From NCBI RefSeq assembly GCF_025821665.1, contig NZ_JACKSJ010000024.1, forward strand, positions 1-64,000: DNA of 64,000 bases, written 5' to 3'. Source of the stretch: [Mycobacterium] manitobense (GTDB lineage Bacteria > Actinomycetota > Actinomycetes > Mycobacteriales > Mycobacteriaceae). The number at the start of each line of letters is the position of its first letter. Positions within the stretch are counted from its first letter, which is position 1. Position numbers and translations under genes: made by a program. Below, piece after piece: positions 45,061 to 54,430 of this stretch. The notes below the pieces were generated by a model, which saw only the letters and a list, made by a program, of their open reading frames with translations, made no database searches and was not told the DNA's origin.

Positions 45061-46661
45061 CCGGCGGGCGCCACGACGTGATCGTGATCGGTGCCGGCTT
45101 CGCGGGGCTGTACGCGGTACACCGCGCCGCCGCGGCCGGCATGAGCGTCATGGGTATCGACGCCGCCGACGGCGTTGGCGGAACCTGGTACTGGAACCGT
45201 TACCCGGGCGCGCGCTGCGACGTGGAGAGCGTCGACTACTCGTACTCCTTCGACGAGGACCTGCAGCAGTCGTGGACGTGGACCGAGCGGTTCGCCGGCC
45301 AGCCGGAGATCCTGGCCTACCTGGAGCACGTGGCCGACCGGTTCGACCTGACTCGCCACTACGTGTTCGGCACGGCCGTGACGGGCGCCGCCTTCGACGA
45401 GCGGACCGGGACGTGGGAGGTGCGCACGTCGAACGGCACGCAGCACCGTGCCTCGTTCCTGCTGTGCGCCACCGGCTGCCTGTCCGCGGTCAACCGGCCG
45501 CACCTGCCGGGCGTCGGGGACTTCGCCGGCGAGGTCTACCACACGGCGGCCTGGCCTCAGCGCGACCCCGACTTCTCCGGCAAGCGCGTCGGGCTGGTCG
45601 GCACCGGGTCCTCGGGCATCCAGGCCGCACCCCTCATCGCGGCGTCGGCCGCGTCGCTCACGGTCTTCCAACGCTCGCCGAACTACAGCGTGCCGATGCC
45701 GAACCACCCATGGACCGACGACGACATGCACCGCATCCGGGCGGAGTACGCCGAGCGGCGCCGCCGCTCGGCCTACGCGCCCGCGGGGACGCCGCACACC
45801 AGCCCGGCCGGACCCGCCGCCGACACCGGTCCCGAGGAACGTGAAGCGGCCCTGCGGCAGCGGTGGACCCAGGGCGGCGTGCTGTTCAGCAAGACGTTCG
45901 CCGACCAGTTGACGGACCTGGCCGCCAACGACATCGCACGGGAGTTCGCCGAGGCACGCATCAGGGAGCTCGTCGCCGATCCGGCGGTCGCCGACGACCT
46001 CGTCCCGGCCGACCATCCGATCGGCACCAAGCGCATCTGCACCGACACGGGGTACTACGAGACGTTCAATCTCGACCACGTCAGCCTGGTCAACCTGCGC
46101 CGCGAGCCCATCACCGCCGTCACAGCCGGCGCCGTGCAGACGACCACCTCCGAATACCCCTGTGACGTACTGGTGTTCGCCACCGGATTCGACGCGATGA
46201 CCGGCGCACTGAGTCGCATCGACCCGGTCGGTGCGGGCGGCGCCCGGCTGGGTGACCTGTGGGCCGACGGACCGGTCACGTTCCTCGGGATGATGATCCC
46301 GAAGCTGCCGAACCTGTTCAGCTTCAGTGGACCGGGCAGCCCGTCGGTGCTGGCCAACATGGTCCTGCACGCCGAAGTCCAGGTCGACTGGGTGATGGCC
46401 TTGATCACCGAGGCCCGCGTGCTGGGTGTCACCCAGGTGGAACCCCGTGCCGATGCCGCCGACGCGTGGACCCGGCACGTCACCGAGGTGGCCGAGGGCA
46501 CGCTGTTCGTCCACGCCGCCTCATCGTGGTACCTCGGCGCGAACATCGAGGGCAAGAAGCGCGTGTTCATGCCGTACGTCGGGGGATTCGGCAACTACCG
46601 CAGGCAGTGCGACGACGTCGCTGCAAACGACTACGCCGGACTGGTGTTCACCTCACGATGA
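45057..46661 (+). CDS. Baeyer-Villiger (class B flavin) monooxygenase
   Basis: A 534-residue flavoprotein. The FAD motif GAGFAG lies at 12-17, WYWNRYPGARCDVES near 45, and the BVMO fingerprint FxGxxxHxxxW(P/D) is exact as FAGEVYHTAAWP near 157. The NADPH motif GTGSSG follows at ~182, and TGFDAMTGAL near the end is typical of cyclohexanone/steroid monooxygenases. It inserts oxygen next to a carbonyl using NADPH and O2. GTG start overlapping the lipase stop. Neighbours suggest a steroid or terpenoid ketone substrate. Confidence 0.9.
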   Translation: MTGGRHDVIVIGAGFAGLYAVHRAAAAGMSVMGIDAADGVGGTWYWNRYPGARCDVESVDYSYSFDEDLQQSWTWTERFAGQPEILAYLEHVADRFDLTRHYVFGTAVTGAAFDERTGTWEVRTSNGTQHRASFLLCATGCLSAVNRPHLPGVGDFAGEVYHTAAWPQRDPDFSGKRVGLVGTGSSGIQAAPLIAASAASLTVFQRSPNYSVPMPNHPWTDDDMHRIRAEYAERRRRSAYAPAGTPHTSPAGPAADTGPEEREAALRQRWTQGGVLFSKTFADQLTDLAANDIAREFAEARIRELVADPAVADDLVPADHPIGTKRICTDTGYYETFNLDHVSLVNLRREPITAVTAGAVQTTTSEYPCDVLVFATGFDAMTGALSRIDPVGAGGARLGDLWADGPVTFLGMMIPKLPNLFSFSGPGSPSVLANMVLHAEVQVDWVMALITEARVLGVTQVEPRADAADAWTRHVTEVAEGTLFVHAASSWYLGANIEGKKRVFMPYVGGFGNYRRQCDDVAANDYAGLVFTSR

Positions 46662-46670
46662 GGACGTCCC

Positions 46671-48263
46671 ATGCATGAGACCATCCAGCAGGTCCTTCGC
46701 GACCGCATGGACGACGACGGCGTCGCCGTCATGTACGGGGACAGGACGTGGTCCTGGCGCGAGCATCTCGCGGAGGCCGCCGCCGAGGCGTCGGCGATCA
46801 TCGATTCGGCCGATCCGGCCCGGCCGCTGCATGTCGGGGTGCTGCTCGGCAACACCCCGGAAATGTTGCGATCCATGGCCGCCGCCGCACTGGGTGGCTA
46901 CGTGCTGTGCGGCATCAACACCACCCGCCGTGGCGCGGGTCTGGGCGACGACATCCGCCGATCGGATTGTCAACTGCTGCTTGTCGATCCCGACCACCAG
47001 CCGCTGCTCGACGGGCTCGATCTGACCGGCGTGACGGTCATCGCCGTGACGTCGCCGGCGTATCTCGAGGCGGTCGGCGCCGCGGGAGCGCTGGTGCCGC
47101 ACCGCGAGGTCGCGGCCACCGACCCGATGATGCTGATCTTCACCTCGGGGACCAGCGGCAACCCGAAGGCTGTGCCCTTCGCCCACGTGATGGCGGTACT
47201 GAGTGGCAGCAGCCTGGTGCTGCAACACGACATCACGCCCGACGACGTCTGTTATCTGTCGATGCCGCTGTTCCACTCGAACGGCGTGGCCGGCGGCTGG
47301 TCGGTGGCCGTCTGCAGCGGCGCGGCGATGGTGCCCGCCAAGTTCTCGGCCTCACGCTTCCTCGACGACATCCGGCGGTACGGCGCCACGTACATGAACT
47401 ACGTCGGCAAGCCGCTCGCACTGGTGCTCGGCACCCCGGAGCGACCGGACGACGCCGACAACCCGCTGCGGGTCGCGTTCGGCAACGAGGCCGCCGACCG
47501 CGACATCGAGGCATTCGCGCGGCGATTCGGCTGCCGGGTGATGGACGGGTTCGGCTCCAGCGAGTTCGCCGTCATCGTGGTCCGCGAGGACGGGACTCCG
47601 CCCGGATCCATCGGCAAGGGCTGGGAGGGCGTCGCCGTCTACCACCCCGACACCGTGACCGAATGCGCGACGGCGGTGTTCGACCAGACCGGAGCGCTGG
47701 TCAATTTCGACGACGCGGTGGGCGAACTGGTCAACACCACCGGCGGCGGTGCGTTCGGCGGGTACTACAACGATCCCGGTGCCACCGACGAGCGCATGCG
47801 CCACGGGATGTACTGGTCCGGAGACCTCGCCTACCGCGACGCCGAAGGATGGATCTACCTGGCGGGCCGCACCGCCGACTGGATGCGGGTCGACGGCGAG
47901 AACCTCGCCGCCGCACCGATCGAACGAATCCTGCTGAGGCTGCCCGAGCTCAACCAGGTCGCGGTCTACGCGGTGCCCGACCCGCACGTCGGCGACCAGG
48001 TGATGGCCGCGGTCGTCCTGAACGACGGTGCCGAACTCGCCCCCGCCGAACTCGAGGCCTTCCTCGCCGGGCAACGGGATCTGTCTCCCAAGGCGTGGCC
48101 CCGCTTCGTCCGCATCAACGACGCACTGCCGCAGACGGCCACCAACAAGATCCTCAAGCGCGAACTGATCAAGGACGGCGTGACCGCCGGCGGGGGAGCG
48201 CTGTGGGAGCGGCCGGTCCGGTCCCGAACGTATCGGCCCGTCCGCTACGCCGGTGCGGACTGA
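46671..48263 (+). CDS. Acyl-CoA synthetase (FadD17-like)
   Basis: A 530-residue ANL superfamily ligase. The P-loop IFTSGTSGNPKAVPF is near 158, GDLAYRDAEGWIYLAGR near 383, DWMRVDGENLAAAPIE after it, and the catalytic Lys is in TNKILKREL near 495. The sequence resembles FadD17, which acts near steroid FadE26/27 in M. tuberculosis (from memory). It would activate an acid, such as a sterol side-chain carboxylate made by the neighbouring CYP125-type P450, as its CoA thioester. Its 3' end overlaps the convergent P450 by 19 bases. Confidence 0.87.
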   Translation: MHETIQQVLRDRMDDDGVAVMYGDRTWSWREHLAEAAAEASAIIDSADPARPLHVGVLLGNTPEMLRSMAAAALGGYVLCGINTTRRGAGLGDDIRRSDCQLLLVDPDHQPLLDGLDLTGVTVIAVTSPAYLEAVGAAGALVPHREVAATDPMMLIFTSGTSGNPKAVPFAHVMAVLSGSSLVLQHDITPDDVCYLSMPLFHSNGVAGGWSVAVCSGAAMVPAKFSASRFLDDIRRYGATYMNYVGKPLALVLGTPERPDDADNPLRVAFGNEAADRDIEAFARRFGCRVMDGFGSSEFAVIVVREDGTPPGSIGKGWEGVAVYHPDTVTECATAVFDQTGALVNFDDAVGELVNTTGGGAFGGYYNDPGATDERMRHGMYWSGDLAYRDAEGWIYLAGRTADWMRVDGENLAAAPIERILLRLPELNQVAVYAVPDPHVGDQVMAAVVLNDGAELAPAELEAFLAGQRDLSPKAWPRFVRINDALPQTATNKILKRELIKDGVTAGGGALWERPVRSRTYRPVRYAGAD

Positions 48264-49504
48264 TCTGTCCGACGGCCGCCGGTGTAGTCGACCTCCCAGT
48301 GCTTGATGCCGTTGATCATGCTCGACCGCAGGCGCTCGGGATCTCCGAGCGGCTTCAGGTCGGGGAGGTGATCGGCGATGGCATTGAACATCAGGTCGAT
48401 CGTCATCCTCGCGAGGTTGGCGCCGACACAGTAGTGCGCGCCGGTGCCACCGAATCCGAGGTGGGGGTTGGGGTGTCGCAGGATGTCGAATCGGGACGGC
48501 TCGTCGAAGACCTCTTCGTCGAAGTTCGCGGACCGGTAGAACAGCACCAGTCGCTGCCCCTTGCGGATACGGACGCCACCGAGTTCGGTGTCCCGCAACG
48601 CGGTGCGCTGGAACGCGTTGATCGGCGAGGCCCAGCGGATGATCTCGTCCGCTGCGGTCTTCGGGCGGCGGGCCTTGAACAGCTCCCACTGCTCGGGGTG
48701 CTCGGTGAAGGCCATCATCCCCTGCGTGATGGATTGGCGCGTCGTCTCGTTGCCCGCGATGGTCAGCGTGACGACGAACATCCCGAACTCGGCCTCCGTC
48801 AGCTGGCCCTCGTCGTCGGCGTCCATCAACGCACTGACGATGTCCTCGCTGCGCTGCCCGGCCTTGCGCTGTGCCAACTGCATGGCGTACCACATCAACT
48901 CGGCGGCCGAGCCCAGCGAGTCGTATCCGGCGAACTCGGGGTCCTCGTCGCCGATCATCTGATTGCTCCAGTCGAACAGCTTCTCCCTGTCCTCCTGCGG
49001 TACGCCGAGCAGACCGGCGATGGCCTGCAGCGGTAGTTCGCGGGCGACGTCGAGCACGAAGTCGCCGGTGGAGAGTCCGGCCGCCGCGGCCGCGATGCGC
49101 TGAGCGCGCTGATCGAGTTCGGCGCGCAACCGCTCGACGGCCCTCGGGGTGAAGCCGCGGGAGATGATCTTGCGCAGCCGCGTGTGCTCCGGATCGTCCA
49201 TCATGATCATCGACGCGCGGCCGGCCTCGATCTGACCGCCGCCGCCGGTGACCTTGTAGCGGGGCACCACCGACTTCTCCGACGAGGAGAACACGTCGCT
49301 GCGCACCGAAACCTCGCGCACGTCGCGGTGCTTGGTCACCACCCAGTAGCCGCCGTCGCCGAAGCCGCCGACGTCGGGTGGCTGGGCATTCCACCAGAGC
49401 GGCGCCGAACGTCGCAGCTCGGCCAGTTCCTCGACGGGCAGCCGGTGGACGTAGATGTCGGGGTCGGTGAAGTCGAAGCCTGGTGGCAGCAGCGGAGCGG
49501 GCAT
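48245..49504 (-). CDS. CYP125-family-like steroid P450
   Basis: A 419-residue P450 very similar to CYP125A1 across its length by recall: PPGFDFTDPDIY at the N-terminus, RKIISRGFTPRAVERL near 110, LPLQAIAGLLGVPQEDREKLF, the I-helix TIAGNETTRQSITQGMMAF, ExxR as DEIIRWASP, and heme loop GFGGTGAHYCVGANLARM. CYP125 oxidises the terminal methyl (C26/27) of cholesterol or cholestenone to a carboxylate. This is probably a paralogue, because the canonical cyp125 normally lies in the kstR-controlled igr locus. ATG with gagagg seven bases upstream. Confidence 0.88.
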   Translation of the reverse strand: MPAPLLPPGFDFTDPDIYVHRLPVEELAELRRSAPLWWNAQPPDVGGFGDGGYWVVTKHRDVREVSVRSDVFSSSEKSVVPRYKVTGGGGQIEAGRASMIMMDDPEHTRLRKIISRGFTPRAVERLRAELDQRAQRIAAAAAGLSTGDFVLDVARELPLQAIAGLLGVPQEDREKLFDWSNQMIGDEDPEFAGYDSLGSAAELMWYAMQLAQRKAGQRSEDIVSALMDADDEGQLTEAEFGMFVVTLTIAGNETTRQSITQGMMAFTEHPEQWELFKARRPKTAADEIIRWASPINAFQRTALRDTELGGVRIRKGQRLVLFYRSANFDEEVFDEPSRFDILRHPNPHLGFGGTGAHYCVGANLARMTIDLMFNAIADHLPDLKPLGDPERLRSSMINGIKHWEVDYTGGRRTDQSAPA

Positions 49505-49594
49505 GTCGGCACCTCTCTAACTCTTCCGCTTAGGAATACCTCACAGTGTTGCCCGGGGTGACCGATATCGACGGAATGGCGCGTCTCGCGGGTG

Positions 49595-49600
49595 TAGCGT
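49595..49600 (+). promoter_or_regulatory. -10 element, leaderless start for arylsulfatase
   Basis: TAGCGT ends seven bases before ATG 49608, and no Shine-Dalgarno sequence precedes the start. Confidence 0.5.
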
Positions 49601-49607
49601 CCCGGCC

Positions 49608-51959
49608 ATGTCGCCGGAATTCGCGGGCAGGATCGACCTCGACATCCGGGACTCGGAGCCGGACTGGGGGCCCTACGCCGCGCCGACCGCGCCCGCCGGC
49701 GCGCCCAACGTGCTGTACCTGGTGTGGGACGACACCGGCATCGCGACGTGGGACTGTTTCGGAGGCCTGGTGGACATGCCCGCCATGAGCCGGATCGCCG
49801 ACCGCGGTGTGCGGATGAGCCAATTCCACACCACCGCACTGTGTTCACCCACCCGGGCATCGATGCTCACCGGGCGCAATGCGACCACGGTCGGCATGGC
49901 CACCATCGAGGAGTTCACCGACGGTTTCCCGAACTGCAACGGCCGCATCCCCTTCGACACCGCGCTGCTGTCCGAGGTGCTCGCCGAGCAGGGATACAAC
50001 ACCTACTGCGTCGGCAAGTGGCACCTCACGCCGCTCGAGGAGTCCAACCTGGCGGCCACCCGCAGGCACTGGCCGCTCTCACGCGGGTTCGAGCGCTTCT
50101 ACGGCTTCATGGGCGGCGAGACCGACCAGTGGTATCCCGAACTCGTCTACGACAACCACCCCGTCGCGCCGCCCGCCACCCCCGAGGACGGCTACCATCT
50201 GTCGAAAGACCTGGCCGACAAGACGATCGAGTTCATCCGCGACGCCAAGGTGATCGCCCCGAACAAACCCTGGTTCACCTACCTGTGTCCCGGCGCCGGC
50301 CACGCACCGCACCACGTCGCCCCGGAGTGGGCGGACCGCTACGCCGGACGCTTCGACATGGGCTACGAGCGCTACCGCGAGATCGTGCTGGAGAACCAGA
50401 AGAAGCTGGGCGTTGTCCCGGCCGACACCGAACTGTCGCCGATGAACCCCTACCGCGGCGTCACCGGTCCGGACGGGCAGCCGTGGCCGGAGCAGGACAC
50501 CGTGCGGCCCTGGGACTCGCTGAGCGCGGACGAGCAGCGGTTGTTCAGCCGGATGGCCGAGGTGTTCGCCGGATTCCTGAGCTACACCGACGCCCAGATC
50601 GGCCGGGTGCTCGACTATCTCGAGGAGTCCGGCCAGCTCGACAACACGATTGTCGTCGTCATCTCCGACAACGGGGCCAGCGGCGAAGGGGGACCCAACG
50701 GTTCGGTCAACGAGGTCAAGTTCTTCAACGGCTACATCGACACCACGGAGGAGGGCATCCGGTTCCTCGACCGGCTGGGTGGCCCGCAGACCTACAACCA
50801 CTATCCGATCGGCTGGGCGATGGCCTTCAACACGCCCTACAAGCTGTTCAAGCGCTACGCCTCACACGAGGGCGGCATCGCCGACACCGCCATCGTCTCG
50901 TGGCCGGCGGGCATCGCCGCGCACGGCGAGGTGCGCGACCACTACGTCAACGTCTGCGACGTCACCCCCACGGTGTACGACCTGCTCGGCATCACACCAC
51001 CCGACACGGTGAAGGGAGTGGCGCAGAAACCGTTGGACGGCATAAGTTTCCGCGCGGCGCTCGACGACCCGGCCGCCGACACCGGCAAGGACACCCAGTT
51101 CTACACGATGCTCGGCACCCGCGGCATCTGGCACCGGGGGTGGTTCGCCAACACGGTGCACGCCGCATCGCCGGCCGGCTGGTCGCACTTCGACCGCGAC
51201 CGCTGGGAGCTGTTCCACATCGCCGACGACCGCAGCCAGTGCCGGGATCTCGCCGCCGAACACCCCGACAGGCTCGAGGAACTCAAGGCGCTGTGGTTCA
51301 GCGAGGCCGAGAAGTACAACGGCCTGCCACTGGCGGACCTGAACATCCTCGAGACGTTGTCGCGTCACCGGCCCTACCTGGCCGGCGCGCGTGACTCCTA
51401 CACCTACTACCCGGGCACCGCCGACGTCGGCGTCGGCGCCGCGGTCGAGATCCAGGGCAGATCGTTCGCGGTGCGCGCCGACGTGCTGCTCGACGACGCG
51501 GACACCGAAGGCGTGGTGTTCAAACACGGTGGCGCACATGGCGGACACGTGCTGTTCTTCGCCGACGGCCGCCTCAACTACGTGTACAACTTCCTCGGCG
51601 AGAAGGAGCAGACGCTGTCCTCGCCGACGGCCGTCGGACCCGGCCGGCACACGCTGGGCGCCGGTTTCGTCCGCACCGGCACGGTCGAGGGCAGCCACAC
51701 CCCCCTCGGCGAGGCGACGCTCTATGTCGACGACGAAGCCGTCGCAACGCTGCCGGACGTGCAGGTGCACCCCGGCACATTCGGGCTGGCGGGTGCGGGC
51801 CTGTCGGTCGGACGCAACACCGGCTCACCGGTGTCGCGCAGTTACACCGCGCCGTTCCCGTTCACCGGCGGCACCATCGCGCTGGTGAACGTCGACGTCT
51901 CGGGCACACCGTATGCCGACCTGGACCGCGAGTTCGCGCGGGCGTTCGCGAGGGACTGA
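49608..51959 (+). CDS. atsA: Arylsulfatase
   Basis: A 783-residue type I sulfatase. Cys79 in the CSPTR motif is the residue converted to formylglycine, with GRNATTVGM after it. Metal and sulfate ligands are DD41-42, GKWHLTP near 139, a catalytic His in GAGHAPHH and SDNGASGEGG near 352. The C-terminal ~200 residues form a beta-rich domain. No signal peptide is visible, so it is cytosolic unless exported otherwise. The length and place after the S10 operon match AtsA (Rv0711). A formylglycine-generating enzyme gene is not seen within the window. Confidence 0.9.
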   Translation: MSPEFAGRIDLDIRDSEPDWGPYAAPTAPAGAPNVLYLVWDDTGIATWDCFGGLVDMPAMSRIADRGVRMSQFHTTALCSPTRASMLTGRNATTVGMATIEEFTDGFPNCNGRIPFDTALLSEVLAEQGYNTYCVGKWHLTPLEESNLAATRRHWPLSRGFERFYGFMGGETDQWYPELVYDNHPVAPPATPEDGYHLSKDLADKTIEFIRDAKVIAPNKPWFTYLCPGAGHAPHHVAPEWADRYAGRFDMGYERYREIVLENQKKLGVVPADTELSPMNPYRGVTGPDGQPWPEQDTVRPWDSLSADEQRLFSRMAEVFAGFLSYTDAQIGRVLDYLEESGQLDNTIVVVISDNGASGEGGPNGSVNEVKFFNGYIDTTEEGIRFLDRLGGPQTYNHYPIGWAMAFNTPYKLFKRYASHEGGIADTAIVSWPAGIAAHGEVRDHYVNVCDVTPTVYDLLGITPPDTVKGVAQKPLDGISFRAALDDPAADTGKDTQFYTMLGTRGIWHRGWFANTVHAASPAGWSHFDRDRWELFHIADDRSQCRDLAAEHPDRLEELKALWFSEAEKYNGLPLADLNILETLSRHRPYLAGARDSYTYYPGTADVGVGAAVEIQGRSFAVRADVLLDDADTEGVVFKHGGAHGGHVLFFADGRLNYVYNFLGEKEQTLSSPTAVGPGRHTLGAGFVRTGTVEGSHTPLGEATLYVDDEAVATLPDVQVHPGTFGLAGAGLSVGRNTGSPVSRSYTAPFPFTGGTIALVNVDVSGTPYADLDREFARAFARD

Positions 51960-52654
51960 TGATGAACAGAGCTTTGGTACCGGTGCTGGCCGTGGTGTGC
52001 CTGGCGACGGCGTGCGCGCGAACCGACGACGGCACAGCGGTGGCGGCGTCGCAGCCGCCGGGATCCGAGGAGTCGGCGCAGCCGTCGTCGAGCAGCGCGG
52101 CGGTGACGCCGCCGTCCGGGCCGATCGACTTCGGGGTCGTCCCGACCGATCGGGTGCCGGTGCCCCCGGGAACCGTGACCTGCTCGCCGGAGCCGCGGCC
52201 TGCCGCCGAGGCGACGGTCCGCGGACCCGGCCCCACCGCACCCGTGATCACCGTGGCCGTCCCGGACGGCTTCGGGCCGCCGCAGCCCAGCGGCGACGGG
52301 GTGCTCATCGCGGGCCCCGAGGACATCAAGGCCCTGGTGACCGTGACCCCGACCGACGAGGAGCCGGCCTACGCGTTCGAGACGTACTCCGACCGGCTCG
52401 TCGCCGACTCGTCGATCAGCGCGGTGAGCGTGCTGCCCGGTGAGCTCTGCGACTACAGCGGCCAGGAACTGATGGGCACGTTGTCCAACACCGATCAGGA
52501 CGCCATCGAGTACCGGGACCGCATCGTGCACATCTGGACCCCCGACGGCGGCATGTACCTGGCAGCGGTGCACGTCACGGCGCCGATGGCGGCCGCGGGC
52601 TTCGAAGCCGCGGCAGAGGTGTTCACCGGGGACTTCGCCGTCGCACTACCCTGA
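51959..52654 (+). CDS. Secreted lipoprotein of unknown function
   Basis: About 231 residues with a lipoprotein signal: MMNRALVPVLAVVCLATAC gives the lipobox LATAC with Cys at 19. A Ser/Pro/Thr-rich linker (22-60) is followed by a compact domain (VITVAVPDGFGPP ... YLAAVHVTAPMAAAGFEAAAEVFTGDFAVALP) resembling LpqN/LpqT-type mycobacterial lipoproteins. Two more cysteines may form a disulfide. Overlaps the arylsulfatase stop; ATG 51959 and ATG 51962 are equivalent starts. Confidence 0.75.
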   Translation: MMNRALVPVLAVVCLATACARTDDGTAVAASQPPGSEESAQPSSSSAAVTPPSGPIDFGVVPTDRVPVPPGTVTCSPEPRPAAEATVRGPGPTAPVITVAVPDGFGPPQPSGDGVLIAGPEDIKALVTVTPTDEEPAYAFETYSDRLVADSSISAVSVLPGELCDYSGQELMGTLSNTDQDAIEYRDRIVHIWTPDGGMYLAAVHVTAPMAAAGFEAAAEVFTGDFAVALP

Positions 52655-52732
52655 AACCTGCGCCCGCGGGCGCAGTGCCTCCGGCCATGAGGGCTTCGGT
52701 TGCCGGGGCCGTGTTCGCTGACCAGCGACGAT

Positions 52733-52761
52733 TTGGTTCTCCGCAGGTCCTCACCTAGAAT
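52733..52761 (+). promoter_or_regulatory. spc operon promoter
   Basis: TTGGTT (-35, 52733-52738), 17 bases, TAGAAT (-10, 52756-52761). Three bases on comes CGGGTTGCCTTGGGC (52765-52779), identical at 14 of 15 positions to the S10 leader start. About 120 bases of leader precede rplN. Confidence 0.75.
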
Positions 52762-52890
52762 CAACGGGTTGCCTTGGGCAGACCTCGGCCGATCCATTCG
52801 GATGGGCCCTGCGTGCTCTTCGGTGACGCAAGACCGCGTACGACCAGGTCGGTATCTGGCGTGCAGACATAACCCAGGTCAGGAGATCGA

Positions 52891-53259
52891 GTGATTCAGC
52901 AGGAATCGCGGCTGAAGGTCGCCGACAACACGGGTGCCAAGGAGATCTTGTGCATTCGTGTGCTCGGTGGCTCGGGTCGGCGATACGCCGGCATCGGCGA
53001 TGTGATCGTGGCGACCGTCAAGGACGCCATCCCCGGCGGCAACGTCAAGCGCGGCGACGTCGTCAAGGCCGTCATCGTCCGCACCGTCAAGGAGCGCAGG
53101 CGCGCCGACGGCAGCTACATCAAGTTCGACGAGAACGCCGCCGTCATCATCAAGCCCGACAACGACCCGCGCGGCACCCGCATCTTCGGCCCGGTCGGCC
53201 GCGAACTGCGTGAGAAGCGCTTCATGAAGATCGTCTCGCTTGCCCCGGAGGTGTTGTAG
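52891..53259 (+). CDS. rplN: 50S ribosomal protein L14
   Basis: A 122-residue L14 starting [19 protein letters not shown], with [23 protein letters not shown] near 50 and a C-terminal [21 protein letters not shown]. It contacts 16S rRNA across the subunit interface (bridge B8). GTG start after aggagatcga. First gene of the spc operon. Confidence 0.98.
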   Translation: MIQQESRLKVADNTGAKEILCIRVLGGSGRRYAGIGDVIVATVKDAIPGGNVKRGDVVKAVIVRTVKERRRADGSYIKFDENAAVIIKPDNDPRGTRIFGPVGRELREKRFMKIVSLAPEVL

Positions 53260-53577
53260 ATGAAGGTCCACAAGGGCGACACGGTGCTGGTCATCTCCGG
53301 CAAGGACAAGGGCGCCAAGGGCAAGGTCATCGAGGCCTACCCGACCCGCGAGAAGATCCTCGTCGAGGGCGTCAACCGGATCAAGAAGCACACCGCACAG
53401 TCGGCGAACGAGCGGGGCGCGTCCTCGGGCGGCATCGTCACGCAGGAGGCGGCGATCCACGTGAGCAACGTGATGGTGATCGACTCCGACGGCAACCCGA
53501 CCCGCATCGGCTACCGCTTCGACGACGAAACCGGCAAGAAGGTCCGCGTCTCGAAGCGCAACGGCAAGGACATCTGA
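53260..53577 (+). CDS. rplX: 50S ribosomal protein L24
   Basis: A 105-residue L24; the KOW motif is at the N-terminus ([24 protein letters not shown]), then VNRIKKHT and [10 protein letters not shown]. An assembly initiator protein of the 50S subunit. ATG directly abuts the rplN stop. Confidence 0.98.
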   Translation: MKVHKGDTVLVISGKDKGAKGKVIEAYPTREKILVEGVNRIKKHTAQSANERGASSGGIVTQEAAIHVSNVMVIDSDGNPTRIGYRFDDETGKKVRVSKRNGKDI

Positions 53578-53578
53578 C

Positions 53579-54142
53579 ATGACCACCGCTGAGAAGACCA
53601 TCCCCCGCCTGAAGCAGCGCTACCGCGACGAGATCAAGGACGCGCTGAACAAGGAGTTCGGCTACGCCAACGTCATGCAGATTCCCGGCGTGGTCAAGGT
53701 CGTCGTCAACATGGGTGTCGGCGACGCCGCCCGCGACGCCAAGCTGATCAACGGCGCGGTCAACGACCTGGCGCTGATCACCGGCCAGAAGCCGGAGATC
53801 CGCCGCGCCCGCAAGTCGATCGCACAGTTCAAGCTCCGCGAGGGCATGCCGATCGGTGCGCGCGTGACGCTGCGCGGCGACCGGATGTGGGAGTTCCTGG
53901 ACCGGCTGACCTCGATCGCGCTGCCGCGTATCCGCGACTTCCGCGGCCTGAGCCCCAAGCAGTTCGACGGCACGGGCAACTACACCTTCGGCCTGAACGA
54001 GCAGTCGATGTTCCACGAGATCAACATCGACGACATCGACCGGCCCCGTGGCATGGACATCACCGTCGTCACCACGGCGACGAACGACGACGAAGGACGA
54101 GCGCTGCTGCGGGCGCTGGGCTTTCCGTTCAAGGAGAACTGA
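53579..54142 (+). CDS. rplE: 50S ribosomal protein L5
   Basis: A 187-residue L5: [40 protein letters not shown] (in parts) and [30 protein letters not shown] near 120. It binds 5S rRNA and P-site tRNA. One base after rplX. Confidence 0.98.
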
Positions 54143-54146
54143 GCAG

Positions 54147-54332
54147 ATGGCAAAGAAGGCGCTGGTCAACAAGGCCAACAAGAAGCCGAAGTTCAAGGTG
54201 CGGGGTTACACCCGCTGCCAGCGGTGCGGCCGTCCCCACGCGGTGTTCCGCAAGTTCGGGCTGTGCCGCATCTGCCTGCGCGAAATGGCGCACGCGGGTG
54301 AGCTGCCCGGTGTGCAGAAGTCCAGCTGGTAA
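54147..54332 (+). CDS. rpsZ: 30S ribosomal protein S14, zinc-binding type Z
   Basis: A 61-residue S14 with an intact zinc ribbon: CQRC near 24 and CRIC near 40. This short C+ form is the zinc-requiring paralogue. Mycobacteria also carry a zinc-independent copy elsewhere that is used under zinc limitation (known). ATG 54147 four bases after rplE. Confidence 0.98.
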
Positions 54333-54430
54333 GCCGGCTTTCAAATCAGACCAATCCAAACAGGTTGCGGTAGGCCCCCGATGGAACTGACCACAGTGGG
54401 AACCGCCGCGAGGAAGGTGAACCGGCTGTC

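Noticed and set aside
49608..51959. Secreted sulfatase
   Set aside because: No Sec or Tat signal is present at the ATG, and the leaderless -10 fixes that start, so export cannot be claimed.
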